DNA of 64,000 nt from Sphingomonas yunnanensis (GTDB lineage: Bacteria > Pseudomonadota > Alphaproteobacteria > Sphingomonadales > Sphingomonadaceae): positions 496,001 through 560,000 of the forward strand of contig NZ_JAIOKB010000002.1 in NCBI RefSeq assembly GCF_019898765.1. The letters run 5' to 3'. Under the pieces are notes generated by a model. That model had not been told where the DNA came from. It worked only from the letters and a program-made list of their open reading frames with translations, and searched no databases. The first letter of the stretch is position 1. Every line of letters starts with the position of its first letter. The translations under genes and the position numbers were made by a program. Of the stretch, positions 8,801 through 18,033 are shown piece after piece.

Positions 8801-10015
8801 TCAGTAGAAGCGCCGCAGCACCAGCAAGCGCTCGCCCGCGCCGTCGCACAGGCTGAGCCGCACCGCGCGTCCCGGCGCCCCCGTTGCCCAGCCAGCCACC
8901 GGCTGGCTCGCATAGCCGGGCGCGATCGCGACGCCGTCAACCGCGCAGATCGTATCGCCGACGTGCCAGCCCGCCGCCGCCGCGGGGCCGCCGCGCATGA
9001 CGTGGAGCACCTTCAGCCGGTCGCTCGCCAGCCCGAGCAGCAGCCCGCTGGTCGAGCGCGCCACCGGCGCGCCGGCGGGCAGCGCGCGCAGCAGCATGTG
9101 CCCCGCGCCCGGATCGAGCAGCACGCGGTAGCGCTGGAGAAAGCCCGAGCCGATCCGCCCCGCCACCCCGATCGTGTCGGAGAAGCCGCCAACGGGCTCG
9201 ACCCGCAGCTCCACGTCGCGCGCCGCGACTCGACCGACCTGGAGCCGCGGCACGATCGCGAGCTCGCTCACCACCGCCCCGGCCAGCCCGTAGGAGACGG
9301 TGGTGGTGGTCGGCACCGCGCGCGCCGCCGCGCCCGCCGTCGCCCAGGACTCGGCGCCGAGCGTGATCGACGAGCCGTCGCCGGTGTCGACCACCATCGG
9401 GCGCAACCGCGCGCGCCCGAGCGCCACCTCGCTGACATAGACCAGCCGGTCGGGCGCGATCGACAGCGGCGCGCTCAGACCGGCGAAGGGCACACGACCG
9501 CTGCGCAGCAGGCGGAAGCGCCGCGCGCCATAGTCGATGTCGAGCGCATAGGCGGCGGTGAGGTCGCGCCCGACGAGCAGGTCGACCGGAGTGGCGCTGC
9601 CGGTGGCGGCGGCGGGCAGCTCGGCCACCGCGAGGCTGCCGCCGCGCCGGGCGAGCCCGCCGAGCGACAAAGTCGTGGTGTCGACGCGCCCGACGTCGAC
9701 GCTGCCGCCGATCACCGTCGCCTGTCCCTCGGCCCGCACCGTCAGCCGGTTGGCGACGGCGTAGCGCTTGGCCAGCACCGAATAGCTCACCCCGGTGTCG
9801 AGCACCGCGGTGACGTCGCGGCCGTCGAGCGCCATGCGGAAGCGGATCTGGTTGCCGGGGGTGAGATCGAAGTCGACCCAGTGCGCCTCGGTGTCGGGCG
9901 CGAGCGCGCTGCGGCCGGCCCAGGCGGCGCGCGGCTCGGGCAGCGGCGGCGCGGCGGCGAGCAGCAGCGGCAACAACAGGAGGGATCGGGCGCGCACCGC
10001 GCGGGTGTAGCGCAT
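8801..10015 (-). CDS. Retropepsin-like aspartic protease with PDZ domain
   Basis: The 404-residue protein begins with a signal peptide (LLLLPLLLAAAPP). It carries two pepsin-like halves: VLDTGVSYSVL near residue 72 and VDTGDGSS near residue 220. A PDZ-like domain near the C-terminus includes HVMRGGPAAAAGWHVGDTICAVDG. This fits the bacterial clan AA aspartyl proteases that carry a PDZ domain. It is probably periplasmic. The two DTG motifs in one chain differ from the single-motif dimeric retropepsins. The substrate is unknown. Confidence 0.85.
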   Translation of the reverse strand: MRYTRAVRARSLLLLPLLLAAAPPLPEPRAAWAGRSALAPDTEAHWVDFDLTPGNQIRFRMALDGRDVTAVLDTGVSYSVLAKRYAVANRLTVRAEGQATVIGGSVDVGRVDTTTLSLGGLARRGGSLAVAELPAAATGSATPVDLLVGRDLTAAYALDIDYGARRFRLLRSGRVPFAGLSAPLSIAPDRLVYVSEVALGRARLRPMVVDTGDGSSITLGAESWATAGAAARAVPTTTTVSYGLAGAVVSELAIVPRLQVGRVAARDVELRVEPVGGFSDTIGVAGRIGSGFLQRYRVLLDPGAGHMLLRALPAGAPVARSTSGLLLGLASDRLKVLHVMRGGPAAAAGWHVGDTICAVDGVAIAPGYASQPVAGWATGAPGRAVRLSLCDGAGERLLVLRRFY

Positions 10016-10190
10016 CGCCGCGGCGAGTCACGGGGAGAGCGGGAGGACTTGTGTGTCGCTATGGGTGGCTAGCTGGCTGCCGTCGCCGACTACGTCCCGA
10101 TCGTGCCCGGGGCCTCATCACACACACGATCAATCCTCCCCTGCACGCGAAGGACCGAAGGGCAGTCGTTCTGCTGCGTGTCTGCGAAGG

Positions 10191-11564
10191 CTAGAAGCTC
10201 GCCTCGGCATAGACCTTCGATACGTCGCCGCCCCAGGCGCCGTGGTAGCGCTCGAGCAGCTGCTCGGCGGGGACCTTGCCGCTGCGGACGATCTCGCGCA
10301 GCGGCTCGAGGAAGCCGGTCTCGTCGTCGCCCGCGGCGTTGGTGCGCCCGCGCGCGCGCAGGCCCAGCGTGGCGATGTCGAGCGCTGCCCCCGCGATGTC
10401 GCGCAGCGTGCCCCCGCCCGGCAGCGGCGCGGCGAGCCCCAGCCGCGGCACCGAGTCGCGCAGCGTCTGGCGCTCGTCGATCGTCCAGTCCTTGACCAGG
10501 TCCCAGGCGGCGTCGAGCGCCCCCTGATCGTAGAGCAGCCCGACCCACAGTGCTGGCAGCGCGCAGATCCGGTTCCACGGCCCCCCGTCGGCGCCGCGCA
10601 TCTCGAGGAAGGTCTTGAGCCGCACCTCGGGGAAGGCGGTGGAGAGATGGTCGTTCCAGTCGTCCAGCGTCGGCTTCTCGCCCGGCAGCACGCTCAGCTC
10701 GCCGCGCAGGAAGTCGCGGAACGACAGGCCCGCCGCGTCGATGTAGCGGCCGTCTCGGTAGACGAAGTACATCGGCACATCGAGCATATAGTCGGCGTAG
10801 CGCTCGTAGCCGAACCCGTCCTCGAACACGAACGGCAGCATGCCGGTGCGCGCCGGGTCGGTGTCGGACCAGATGTGGCTGCGATAGGAGAGGAAGCCGT
10901 TGGGCTTGCCCTCGGTGAAGGGCGAATTGGCGAACAGCGCGGTGGCGAGCGGCTGGAGCGCGAGGCCGACCCGGAACTTCTTCGCCATATCGACCTCGGA
11001 CGCATAGTCGAGGTTCACCTGGATCGTGCAGGTGCGCAGCATCATGTCGAGCCCCATCGTCCCGACGCGCGGCATGTGGCGCAGCATGATCGCGTAGCGG
11101 CCCTTGGGCATGATCGGCAGCTCGGCGCGGGTCTTGTCGGGCCACATGCCGAGCCCGAGGAAGCCGATCCCCAGCGTCTCGCCCGCGGCCTTGACCTGGG
11201 CGAGGTGGCGGCCGGTCTCGGCGCAGGTCTGGTGCAGATTCTCGAGCGGCGCGCCGGAGAGCTCGAACTGCCCCGCCGGCTCGAGGCTGACGCTGCCGTC
11301 GGCGCCGCTGAGCGCGATGACGTTGCCCCCCTCCTCGACCGGGCGCCAGCCGTGCTGGACCAGCTCGCCGAGCAGCGCGCGGATGCCCGCGGGCTCGTCG
11401 TAGGAGGGAGCGTGATGGTCGCCGCGCGCGTAGACGAACTTCTCGTGCTCGGTGCCGATGCGCCAGCGCGCCGCCGGCTTCTCCCCCGAAGCGAGATGGG
11501 CGATCAGTTGGTCGCGCGATTCGATGACCGCCGCGCTGTGATCCGAAACGGTCTTCGTCGTCAT
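10191..11564 (-). CDS. gshA: Glutamate--cysteine ligase
   Basis: This enzyme makes gamma-glutamylcysteine, the first step of glutathione synthesis, using ATP. At 457 residues it matches the alphaproteobacterial/plant GCS2-type ligase. Recognisable stretches include RIGTEHEKF near residue 35, GSVSLEPAGQFELSG, the TCTIQVNLDYASE motif and FLEMRGADGGPWNR. In many alphaproteobacteria it lies next to rsmE; here a 901-residue gene separates them. Glutathione use in the window is also shown by glyoxalase I. Confidence 0.95.
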   Translation of the reverse strand: MTTKTVSDHSAAVIESRDQLIAHLASGEKPAARWRIGTEHEKFVYARGDHHAPSYDEPAGIRALLGELVQHGWRPVEEGGNVIALSGADGSVSLEPAGQFELSGAPLENLHQTCAETGRHLAQVKAAGETLGIGFLGLGMWPDKTRAELPIMPKGRYAIMLRHMPRVGTMGLDMMLRTCTIQVNLDYASEVDMAKKFRVGLALQPLATALFANSPFTEGKPNGFLSYRSHIWSDTDPARTGMLPFVFEDGFGYERYADYMLDVPMYFVYRDGRYIDAAGLSFRDFLRGELSVLPGEKPTLDDWNDHLSTAFPEVRLKTFLEMRGADGGPWNRICALPALWVGLLYDQGALDAAWDLVKDWTIDERQTLRDSVPRLGLAAPLPGGGTLRDIAGAALDIATLGLRARGRTNAAGDDETGFLEPLREIVRSGKVPAEQLLERYHGAWGGDVSKVYAEASF

Positions 11565-11675
11565 GGCGCCGCGCTTACGCGCGGATGAACGGGCGCGCTA
11601 GAGCCGATCGACGCCTCGTTGACGCAGGATCGCGCGGTGCGCGGCGCGGCAGTCAAGCGGGTGGGCGCCTGTTCC

Positions 11676-11780
11676 ATCGAAGCTGAAGCGTTCTCCGGCG
11701 AACGCCGGAGTCCAGGGGACCAGGGACGGCGTTCGTGGCTCCAGGCTCCTGCTCGCGCAGGAGCACGCTCGCGCTTCAGC
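11676..11780. repeat. Family B palindromic repeat, copy 1
   Basis: The element consists of two different hairpins, CTCCGGCGAACGCCGGAG near 11692 and CTCCTGCTCGCGCAGGAG near 11755. GAAGCTGAAGCG on the left and a matching CGCTTCAGC on the right close it. Close relatives lie at 29046, 33904, 46743 and 48381. It fills much of the 305-base gap between the divergent gshA and the 901-residue gene; the rest of that gap shows nothing I can name. Confidence 0.8.
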
Positions 11781-11869
11781 TGTGGCAGATCGGATCACGA
11801 CAAGGCGACGCTTGATCTCACGGGTAGAGTGCGACACGCTACCGTATACGATCTGTCTGGAAGCCGACG

Positions 11870-14575
11870 ATGCGCCCTGCCTTGCTCCTCCTCCTCCTCG
11901 CGCTCGCGCTCTCGCCCGCCGCGGCGCGATCGGATGGCGCCGCCGCGATCGCCACCGCGGGCTACCGGGTCGGCGGCTTCACGCTCGCGCTCCGCCGCGA
12001 CACACAGACCGCGGCGAGCCTCCGCCCCGACGGCGCCGCCGGCTTCGACTTCCTCCCCGCGGGGCGCGAGGCCGAGCGCGCGGGGGACGGCTATGTCCAT
12101 CTCGGCGATCTCCACCTGCGGCTGCGCACGCCCGGGGCGGCGTGGCGCGACTTCGCCTCCGCCGCGGCGCGCCGGCCGATCGCGCCGCTGCCGCCCGCGC
12201 GCGGGATGATCGCGGGCGCCGACATCACCGCGACGATGGGGGCGGGTATCCCGCTCCGCGTCGTCCGGCGCTGGCTCGTCGTCGACGGCGCACCCGCGCT
12301 GCGCTTCACGCTGACCAACACGAGCGGCGCGCCCGTCGAGATCGGCGCGCTCGGCCTGCCGATGGTGTTCGACAACATCATCACGGGCCGCGACCTCGAT
12401 CAGGCGCACGCGCAGGCGAGCTTCGTCGACCCCGCGATCGCGCGCGACGCGGGCTATCTCCAGGTCACGCGGCTCAACGGCGCGGGTCCGGCGCTGCTGG
12501 TGCTGCCTGAGAAGGGCACGCCGCTGGAGGCGTGGCGGCCGATCCTCACCGCGGCACAGGCGCCCGGCGCGGTCTTCACCGATCGCAGCCCGCGCGCGCA
12601 GACCGCGGAAGGGTTCTACGACTGGACCGTCGTCAGCAAGGCCTTCGCCGAGCGCGAGTGGGCGGGCGCGGCGGAGCAGTGGAACGCGCCCACCAGCCTG
12701 ACGCTCGCGCCGGGCGAGTCGCGCAGCGTCGGCGTGCGGCTGGTCGCCGCGCCGACGATCCGCGCGATCGAGGCGACGCTCGCCGCGCAGCATCGCCCGG
12801 TCGCGGTCGGCGTGCCCGGCTATGTCGTGCCGACCGACCTCGAGGCGCAGCTCTTCGTCAGGGCGCCGCGCGCGATCCGCGCGATCGACGTGGCCCCGGC
12901 CGGCGCGCTGACGGTGACCCGCGCGGGCAGCGTGGGCGGCTGGCAGCGGCTAGCGGTGCGCGGGGGCGGGTGGGGCCGGGCGCGGGTGTCGCTGACCTAC
13001 GACGACGGCAGCGTGCAGACGGTGAGCTATTTCGTCACCGAGCCGCTCGACCAGGTGATGGCCGACCTCGGCCGCTTCGCGACGACTCAGCAATGGTATG
13101 AGGGGCGCGGCGACGCGTTCGGCCGCTCGCCCGCGATCCTCACCTACGATCGCGCGCGCGACGCGGTGGTGACGCAGGAGCCGCGCGTGTGGATCGCGGG
13201 GATGAGCGACGAGGCCGGCGCGGGCAGCTGGGTCGCCGCGATGATCAAGCAGCTCGACCATCCCGACGCGGGCGAGATCGCCAGGCTGGAGCGGCTGGTC
13301 GACACCACCGTGGTCGGCCGGCTCCAGGTCGCGGACGGGCCGCACGCGGGCGCGGTGCGCAAGAGCCTGTTCTTCTACGACCCCAGGGCGCACCCCGGCT
13401 ATTACGACCCGCGCCGGGACTGGACGAGCTGGACCTCCTGGTCGCGAAGGGACGCGGACGACCTCGGGCGCGCCTACAACTACCCGCACGTCGCGATCGG
13501 CCACTGGGTGCTCTACCGCACCGCGCGCAACCACCCCGGGCTGGTGCGCGCGCACGACTGGCGCTGGTATCTCGGCTGGGCGCAGCGCACCGTCGTGGCG
13601 ATGATGCGCGACGCGCCGCACTACGCGCAGTTTGGGCTGATGGAGGGCGACGTCTTCGTCGACATCCTCGACGACCTGAAGCGCGAGCGGATGACCGCCG
13701 AGGCCGCCGAGATGGAGCGGCTGATGCGCGCGCGGGCCGATCACTGGACGAGCCTGCGCTACCCGTTCGGCAGCGAGATGGCGTGGGACTCGACCGGCCA
13801 GCCCGAGGTCTACGCCTGGATGCGCCACTTCGGCCACGCGCCGGAGGCCGCGCTGACACGCGAGGTGATCCTCGGCTATGATCCGACGATCCCGAGCTGG
13901 GCCTATAACGGCAACGCGCGGCGCTACTGGGACTTTCTCTACGGCGGCAAGGTGGCGCGGATCGAGCGCCAGGTGCATCATTACGGCTCGACCCTCAACG
14001 CGGTGCCGCTGTTCGACTCGTTCCGCCGCGATCCCGCAGACCTGCACCTGCTGCGCGTCGCCTATGGCGGGCTGCTCGGCGGCATCACCAACATCGACCG
14101 CGATGGCTTCTCCTCGGCCGCCTTCCACTCCGCGCCCGACATGATGCGCTGGGACGCCTATAGCGGGGACTATGGCATGGGGCTGTTCGGCCATGCCTAT
14201 GCCGCGGCGACCTATGTGGTGCGCGATCCGGTGTTCGGCTGGCTGGCGTTCGGCGGCAACCTGCGCGAGGAGAGCGGTGCGGTGACGGTGGCACCGCGCG
14301 ACGGCGCGCGCGCGCGGCTGTTCGTGGCGCCGGCGCGGGCGTGGATCACGCTGGAGGCTGGCAAGATCGCGCTCGCCCGCTACACGCCCGCGAGCGGCGA
14401 GATCCGGCTGACGCTCGACCCGGCGCGTCCGGAGACGCCAGCGGCGCGGCTGTTCGTCGGGGACGACGGCGGCGGCGGCCGGGGCTACGCGCCGGCGAGC
14501 GGGACGTTCGAGCGCGGCGGGTACACGATCGCGCTGGGACAGGGGACGACCGAGGTGGTGCTGCGCGCGCGGTGA
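11870..14575 (+). CDS. Large secreted protein resembling the DUF5695 family
   Basis: The 901-residue product has a classical signal peptide (MRPALLLLLLALALSPAAA). The first 400 residues look beta-rich. The second half has aromatic, helix-rich motifs such as WIAGMSDEAGAGSW, GSEMAWDSTGQPEVYAW, WAYNGNARRYWDFLY, HHYGSTLNAVPL and RWDAYSGDYGMGLFGH. These are typical of an alpha/alpha-barrel carbohydrate-active enzyme and match my recollection of DUF5695. A short beta-rich tail closes the protein. I infer a secreted or periplasmic glycan-active enzyme, but catalytic residues are not assigned. It lies alone on the plus strand between gshA and rsmE and is flanked by repeats B1 and C1, which suggests a later insertion. 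Confidence 0.75.
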   Translation: MRPALLLLLLALALSPAAARSDGAAAIATAGYRVGGFTLALRRDTQTAASLRPDGAAGFDFLPAGREAERAGDGYVHLGDLHLRLRTPGAAWRDFASAAARRPIAPLPPARGMIAGADITATMGAGIPLRVVRRWLVVDGAPALRFTLTNTSGAPVEIGALGLPMVFDNIITGRDLDQAHAQASFVDPAIARDAGYLQVTRLNGAGPALLVLPEKGTPLEAWRPILTAAQAPGAVFTDRSPRAQTAEGFYDWTVVSKAFAEREWAGAAEQWNAPTSLTLAPGESRSVGVRLVAAPTIRAIEATLAAQHRPVAVGVPGYVVPTDLEAQLFVRAPRAIRAIDVAPAGALTVTRAGSVGGWQRLAVRGGGWGRARVSLTYDDGSVQTVSYFVTEPLDQVMADLGRFATTQQWYEGRGDAFGRSPAILTYDRARDAVVTQEPRVWIAGMSDEAGAGSWVAAMIKQLDHPDAGEIARLERLVDTTVVGRLQVADGPHAGAVRKSLFFYDPRAHPGYYDPRRDWTSWTSWSRRDADDLGRAYNYPHVAIGHWVLYRTARNHPGLVRAHDWRWYLGWAQRTVVAMMRDAPHYAQFGLMEGDVFVDILDDLKRERMTAEAAEMERLMRARADHWTSLRYPFGSEMAWDSTGQPEVYAWMRHFGHAPEAALTREVILGYDPTIPSWAYNGNARRYWDFLYGGKVARIERQVHHYGSTLNAVPLFDSFRRDPADLHLLRVAYGGLLGGITNIDRDGFSSAAFHSAPDMMRWDAYSGDYGMGLFGHAYAAATYVVRDPVFGWLAFGGNLREESGAVTVAPRDGARARLFVAPARAWITLEAGKIALARYTPASGEIRLTLDPARPETPAARLFVGDDGGGGRGYAPASGTFERGGYTIALGQGTTEVVLRAR

Positions 14576-14589
14576 GGGGTCACCGCCTC

Positions 14590-14731
14590 ACTCCTCCCCG
14601 CTTAGCGGGGAGGGGGACCGCCGGCCGCAGCCCGGTGGTGGTGGGAGGCATCCACAAACCTGCGCTACGTGGAGGTCCGCCTCCACCAGCCCGCGGCTGG
14701 TCCCCCCCTCCCCCGCCGAGGGGAGGATTGA
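14590..14731. repeat. Family C palindromic repeat, copy 1
   Basis: The left half carries CTCCCCGCTTAGCGGGGAG followed by GGGACCGCCGGC and GGTGGTGGTGGG. The right half is the mirror image, with CCTCCACCAGCCCGCGGC, TGGTCCCCCCCTCCCC and GGGGAGGATTGAG. The copy at 17891-18025 has the same plan, and single hairpins of this family lie at 24953 and 35589. It lies between the convergent stops of the 901-residue gene and rsmE, where it could also act as a bidirectional terminator. Confidence 0.8.
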
Positions 14732-14734
14732 GGG

Positions 14735-15475
14735 TCACCAATCCCCCGCCGCCGCCATCCACAGCGCCACCGCGGCCGCCGCGGCGGTGTCGGCGCGCAG
14801 GATGCGCGGGCCGAGCGTGATCGCCACCGCCTGCGGCAGCGCGCGGACCAGCGCGCGCTCCTCGTCGTCGAAGCCGCCCTCGGGACCGATCAGGATCGCC
14901 GCCGGCCCCGCGCGGGCGTGCATCGCCGCCGCGGCGGGGACGCCGCCGGTCTCGTCGGCGAAGAACAGCGCACGTTCCGCGGGCCACTCGCGCAGCAGCG
15001 CGGGGAGCTTCAGCATCGGCGCCAGCTCGGGCAGGGCGGTCCGCCCGCACTGCTCGGCCGCCTCGATCATGTGCGCGCGCAATCGCTCGGCGTTGGGCCT
15101 GTCGACCACGGTGCGCCGCGTCACCACCGGCACCAGCCGCGCCACGCCGAGCTCGCACGCTTTCTCGGCGAGCCAGTCGACCCGCCCCTTCTTGAGCGGC
15201 GCGGCGGCGAGCCACAGGTCGGGCACCGGCTCGCGCTCGGCCAGCCGCTCGGTGACGTCGAGCACCAGGTCGCGCTTGCCGACGCTCGCCGCGGTGGCGA
15301 GCCACTCGCCGGTGACGTCGTCGAACAGCCGCACGGGGTCGCCCGCGCGCAGCCGCATCACCGCGATGAGATAATGCGCCTGCGATCCGGCGAGCGCGCG
15401 CTGGCCAGGGGCGAGCGGCGCCTCGACGTACAGCCTCGGCGTCGAGCGCGGCGGCCAGGCAGGGGTCGCGCCCAT
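14735..15475 (-). CDS. rsmE: 16S rRNA (uracil(1498)-N(3))-methyltransferase
   Basis: RsmE methylates U1498 of 16S rRNA. The 246-residue protein has an N-terminal PUA-like RNA-binding part (AHYLIAVMRLRAGDPVRLFD). A SPOUT methyltransferase domain follows, with the trefoil-knot motifs LIGPEGGFDDEE and LGPRILRADTAA. Its ATG overlaps the stop of the small upstream membrane gene (ATGA), which suggests translational coupling. It is the last gene of a three-gene minus-strand cluster. Confidence 0.95.
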   Translation of the reverse strand: MGATPAWPPRSTPRLYVEAPLAPGQRALAGSQAHYLIAVMRLRAGDPVRLFDDVTGEWLATAASVGKRDLVLDVTERLAEREPVPDLWLAAAPLKKGRVDWLAEKACELGVARLVPVVTRRTVVDRPNAERLRAHMIEAAEQCGRTALPELAPMLKLPALLREWPAERALFFADETGGVPAAAAMHARAGPAAILIGPEGGFDDEERALVRALPQAVAITLGPRILRADTAAAAAVALWMAAAGDW

Positions 15476-15636
15476 CAGCGGCGCCCGCGCGCGAGCAGCA
15501 GTCGCGCCACCAGGAAGGCCGCGCCGCCGAGCACCGCGATGCCGATCACGCTCACCGCGATGACGCCCGCCACCCGCAGGATCGCGTAGAACAGCGCCTC
15601 GAAGAAGCGCCCGAGCGCGACCGAGAGATGGATCAC
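15475..15636 (-). CDS. Small membrane protein (53 residues) coupled to rsmE
   Basis: This short gene starts at a GTG that overlaps the stop of the DUF2147 gene (GTGA) and ends in an ATGA overlap with rsmE. Its product has one strong hydrophobic helix (about residues 22-47, AGVIAVSVIGIAVLGGAAFL) and a basic end (LLARGRR). No family is recognised. The double overlap and the hydrophobic pattern support a real gene. An amphipathic N-terminus may lie on the membrane surface. Confidence 0.6.
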   Translation of the reverse strand: MIHLSVALGRFFEALFYAILRVAGVIAVSVIGIAVLGGAAFLVARLLLARGRR

Positions 15637-16034
15637 CTCCCCGTCACGCGGGACCAGCGCTGCGCGCGGCAGCCGAATCCCGCGAAGAGGCAGCCCTCGG
15701 CGACCAGCGTATCGCGGCCCTCCAGGTGGAGCGTGCCGTCGACCTCGCTGCCGATGTCGGGGACGAAGACGGTGCCGGCATATTGCCCGTCCTCGCCGCG
15801 CTCGAAGCCGCGGAACAGCGCGGTGCCGATCAGCCGCTCGGTGCCGCCGGCCGCGGCGTCGTCGCGCGCCTTCTCGCTCGCGGCCACCACCGTGCCGCAC
15901 ATGCCCGGCGCGCCGCGGCACGGCGCGACTCGGATGCGGACGCTGTCGCCCGCGTTGCGCCAGGTGCCGGCGAGCGGGTCCGCCGCGGCGGCGGGAGCGG
16001 GGGCGAGCGCGAGGAGGAGAGCGAGCGGGAGCAT
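15633..16034 (-). CDS. DUF2147-like secreted protein
   Basis: The protein has a signal peptide (MLPLALLLALAPAPAAAADP). A small beta-rich domain follows with the family pattern GTWRNAGDSVRIRV, then CRGAPGMCGTVV, and a C-terminal LFAGFGCRAQRWSRV. The spaced Cys residues suggest disulfides in the periplasm. DUF2147 members are small exported lipocalin-like proteins of unknown role. I prefer the ATG at 16034 because it gives a clean signal peptide, although its ribosome binding site is poor. A GTG at 16088 is the alternative. The stop overlaps the next gene. Confidence 0.75.
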   Translation of the reverse strand: MLPLALLLALAPAPAAAADPLAGTWRNAGDSVRIRVAPCRGAPGMCGTVVAASEKARDDAAAGGTERLIGTALFRGFERGEDGQYAGTVFVPDIGSEVDGTLHLEGRDTLVAEGCLFAGFGCRAQRWSRVTGR

Positions 16035-16100
16035 GGCGGCGAGATAGGGGAGGAAGCGGGCGGTTTTAAGTCCGCGCCATCCGGTCACACGAACGCGCCT

Positions 16101-16190
16101 GTGCCCCGGCGAAGGCGGGGGCCTAGGCAGGAAAGCTTATGTGGGACTCACCGTCATCCCCCAGCTGGGCCCCGACCTCCGCCGGGGCAC
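16101..16190. repeat. Family D inverted repeat
   Basis: The ends are GTGCCCCGGCGAAGGCGGGG at the left and, as reverse complement at the right, GTGCCCCGGCGGAGGTCGGG. They are separated by about 45 bases that include a CCGTCATCCC piece. It lies 9 bases beyond the stop of the FAD-dependent dehydrogenase and upstream of the DUF2147 gene. No second full copy of this type is in the window. Confidence 0.7.
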
Positions 16191-16198
16191 GCGCTCGG

Positions 16199-17827
16199 TC
16201 AGCCGGGCTGCGCCGCCAGCCGCACCGCCACCGCCTCCGCCACCTTGATCCCGTCGACCGCGGCCGAGAGGATGCCACCGGCATAGCCGGCGCCCTCGCC
16301 CGCGGGATAGAGGCCGGCGGTATTGAGGCTCTGGAAGTCCGCGCCGCGGGTGAAGCGTACCGGCGAGGAGGTGCGCGTCTCGACGCCCGTCATCACCGCG
16401 TCGGGATCGTCGTAGCCGCGGATCTGCCGGCCGAACACCGGCAGCGCCTCGCGCATCGCCTGGATCGCGAAATCGGGCAGGCAGGCGGCGAGGTCGGTCG
16501 GCGTCACGCCGGGGCGGTAGCTCGGCGTCACGCTGCCGAGCGCGGTCGAGGCGCGACCCTCGAGGAAGTCGCCGACGCGCTGCGCCGGCGCGCGATAGTC
16601 GCGCCCGCCGGCAACGAAGGCGCGCTCCTCCCAGTGGCGCTGCAGCGCGATGCCGGCGAGCGGGTCGCCGGGGAAGTCACGCGCCGGGTCGATCGCGACG
16701 ACCAGCCCCGAGTTGGCGTTGCGCTCGTTGCGCGAATATTGGCTCATGCCGTTGGTGGCGACTCGTCCCTCCTCCGAGGTGGCCGCGACCACGGTGCCGC
16801 CCGGGCACATGCAGAAGCTGTAGACGGTGCGACCGTTCGAGCAGTGATGCGAGATATGGTACTCGGCCGCGCCCAGCGCCGGATGGCCGGCGTCATCGCC
16901 GAAGCGCGCGCGATCGATCCACGACTGGAGATGCTCGATCCGCACGCCGAGCGAGAAGGGCTTGGCCTCGGCATGGACCCCCGCCTCGACCAGCATGCCG
17001 AACGTGTCGCGCGCGCTGTGGCCGACCGCGAGCACGACATGCTCGGCCTCGAGGTACGAACCGTCGTGGAGGTGCAGCCCGCGGAGGTGGCGCTCGCCGC
17101 GCGCGTCCGTCCCGACGTGGAAGCCGTCGACCCGCGTCGAGAAGCGATATTCGCCCCCGAGCGCCTCGATCGAGGCGCGCAGGCGCTCGACCATCGTCAC
17201 CAGCCGGAAGGTGCCGATATGCGGGTGCGCGTCGGTGAGGATCTCGGGCGGCGCGCCGGCGGCGACGAACTCCTCCAGCACCTTGCGGTTGAGGTGACGC
17301 GGGTCCTTGATCCGGCTGTAGAGCTTGCCGTCGGAGAAGGTGCCCGCGCCGCCCTCGCCATATTGCACGTTCGATTCGGGCACGAGCACGCCGCGCCGCC
17401 ACAGCCCCCACGTGTCCTTGGTGCGCTCGCGCACGACCTTGCCGCGCTCGAGCACGATCGGACGGAAGCCCGCCTGCGCCAGGATGAGGGCGGCGAAGAG
17501 ACCGCATGGCCCCGCGCCGATCACCACCGGGCGCTGGCGCGCGCCGCCGGCCGGGGCGAGCACGGGCGGGCGGTAGGCGGTATCGGGGGTCGGGCGGACG
17601 TCCTTGTCGTCGCCGAGCCGCGCCATCACCGCGGCCTCGTCGCGCAGCGCGACATCGACCGAATAGACCAAGGCGATGCGCCCGCGCCCGCGCGCGTCAT
17701 GCCCGCGGCGCGCCACCTGCCAGCCGAGCACGTCATTGGCGGCGACGCCGAGCCGCTCGTGCAGCGCCGCGGGAAGCGCGTCGTCGTCGTGGCGCAGCGG
17801 CAGGCGCAGGTTGGAGAGCCGGATCAT
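16199..17827 (-). CDS. FAD-dependent dehydrogenase (COG2509-like)
   Basis: The 542-residue protein has an N-terminal leader domain ([14 protein letters not shown] onward, to about residue 95). A FAD-binding motif follows, [20 protein letters not shown], with FAD-contact motifs such as [11 protein letters not shown] and [13 protein letters not shown]. The C-terminus has the flavoprotein motif [15 protein letters not shown]. This pattern fits the uncharacterised dehydrogenases of COG2509, which resemble geranylgeranyl reductases. No membrane helix is visible. The start is supported by an AAGGCG site. The substrate is unknown. Confidence 0.87.
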   Translation of the reverse strand: MIRLSNLRLPLRHDDDALPAALHERLGVAANDVLGWQVARRGHDARGRGRIALVYSVDVALRDEAAVMARLGDDKDVRPTPDTAYRPPVLAPAGGARQRPVVIGAGPCGLFAALILAQAGFRPIVLERGKVVRERTKDTWGLWRRGVLVPESNVQYGEGGAGTFSDGKLYSRIKDPRHLNRKVLEEFVAAGAPPEILTDAHPHIGTFRLVTMVERLRASIEALGGEYRFSTRVDGFHVGTDARGERHLRGLHLHDGSYLEAEHVVLAVGHSARDTFGMLVEAGVHAEAKPFSLGVRIEHLQSWIDRARFGDDAGHPALGAAEYHISHHCSNGRTVYSFCMCPGGTVVAATSEEGRVATNGMSQYSRNERNANSGLVVAIDPARDFPGDPLAGIALQRHWEERAFVAGGRDYRAPAQRVGDFLEGRASTALGSVTPSYRPGVTPTDLAACLPDFAIQAMREALPVFGRQIRGYDDPDAVMTGVETRTSSPVRFTRGADFQSLNTAGLYPAGEGAGYAGGILSAAVDGIKVAEAVAVRLAAQPG

Positions 17828-17890
17828 GGCGCGCGCCTTACACCGCGCGGGGGCGGCGGCCAACGTGAGTCGGGCGGCGGCAGACTCTGC

Positions 17891-18025
17891 CAATCCTCCC
17901 AGGCACGGGGAGGGGGACCGCCGACGAAGCCGGTGGTGGAGGGGGCTCTCCACCAAGCACAGCGCTCGCGGAAGCCCCCCTCCACCAGCCTTCGGCTGGT
18001 CCCCTCCCCGCGAGCGGGGAGGATT
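17891..18025. repeat. Family C palindromic repeat, copy 2
   Basis: This copy shows CAATCCTCCC, then GGGGAGGGGGACCGCC on the left. CCCCTCCACCAGCC, TTCGGCTGGTCCCCTCC and GCGAGCGGGGAGGATT follow on the right. The two halves are mirror images of each other, as in copy 1 at 14590. It fills the gap between the stop of etfA and the start of the FAD-dependent dehydrogenase. Confidence 0.8.
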
Positions 18026-18033
18026 TCGCCCCG

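Noticed and set aside
10133-10160. CAATCCTCCCCTGCACGCG, similar to one end of the family C repeats
   Set aside because: There is no matching second arm, so it cannot be called a repeat copy with confidence.
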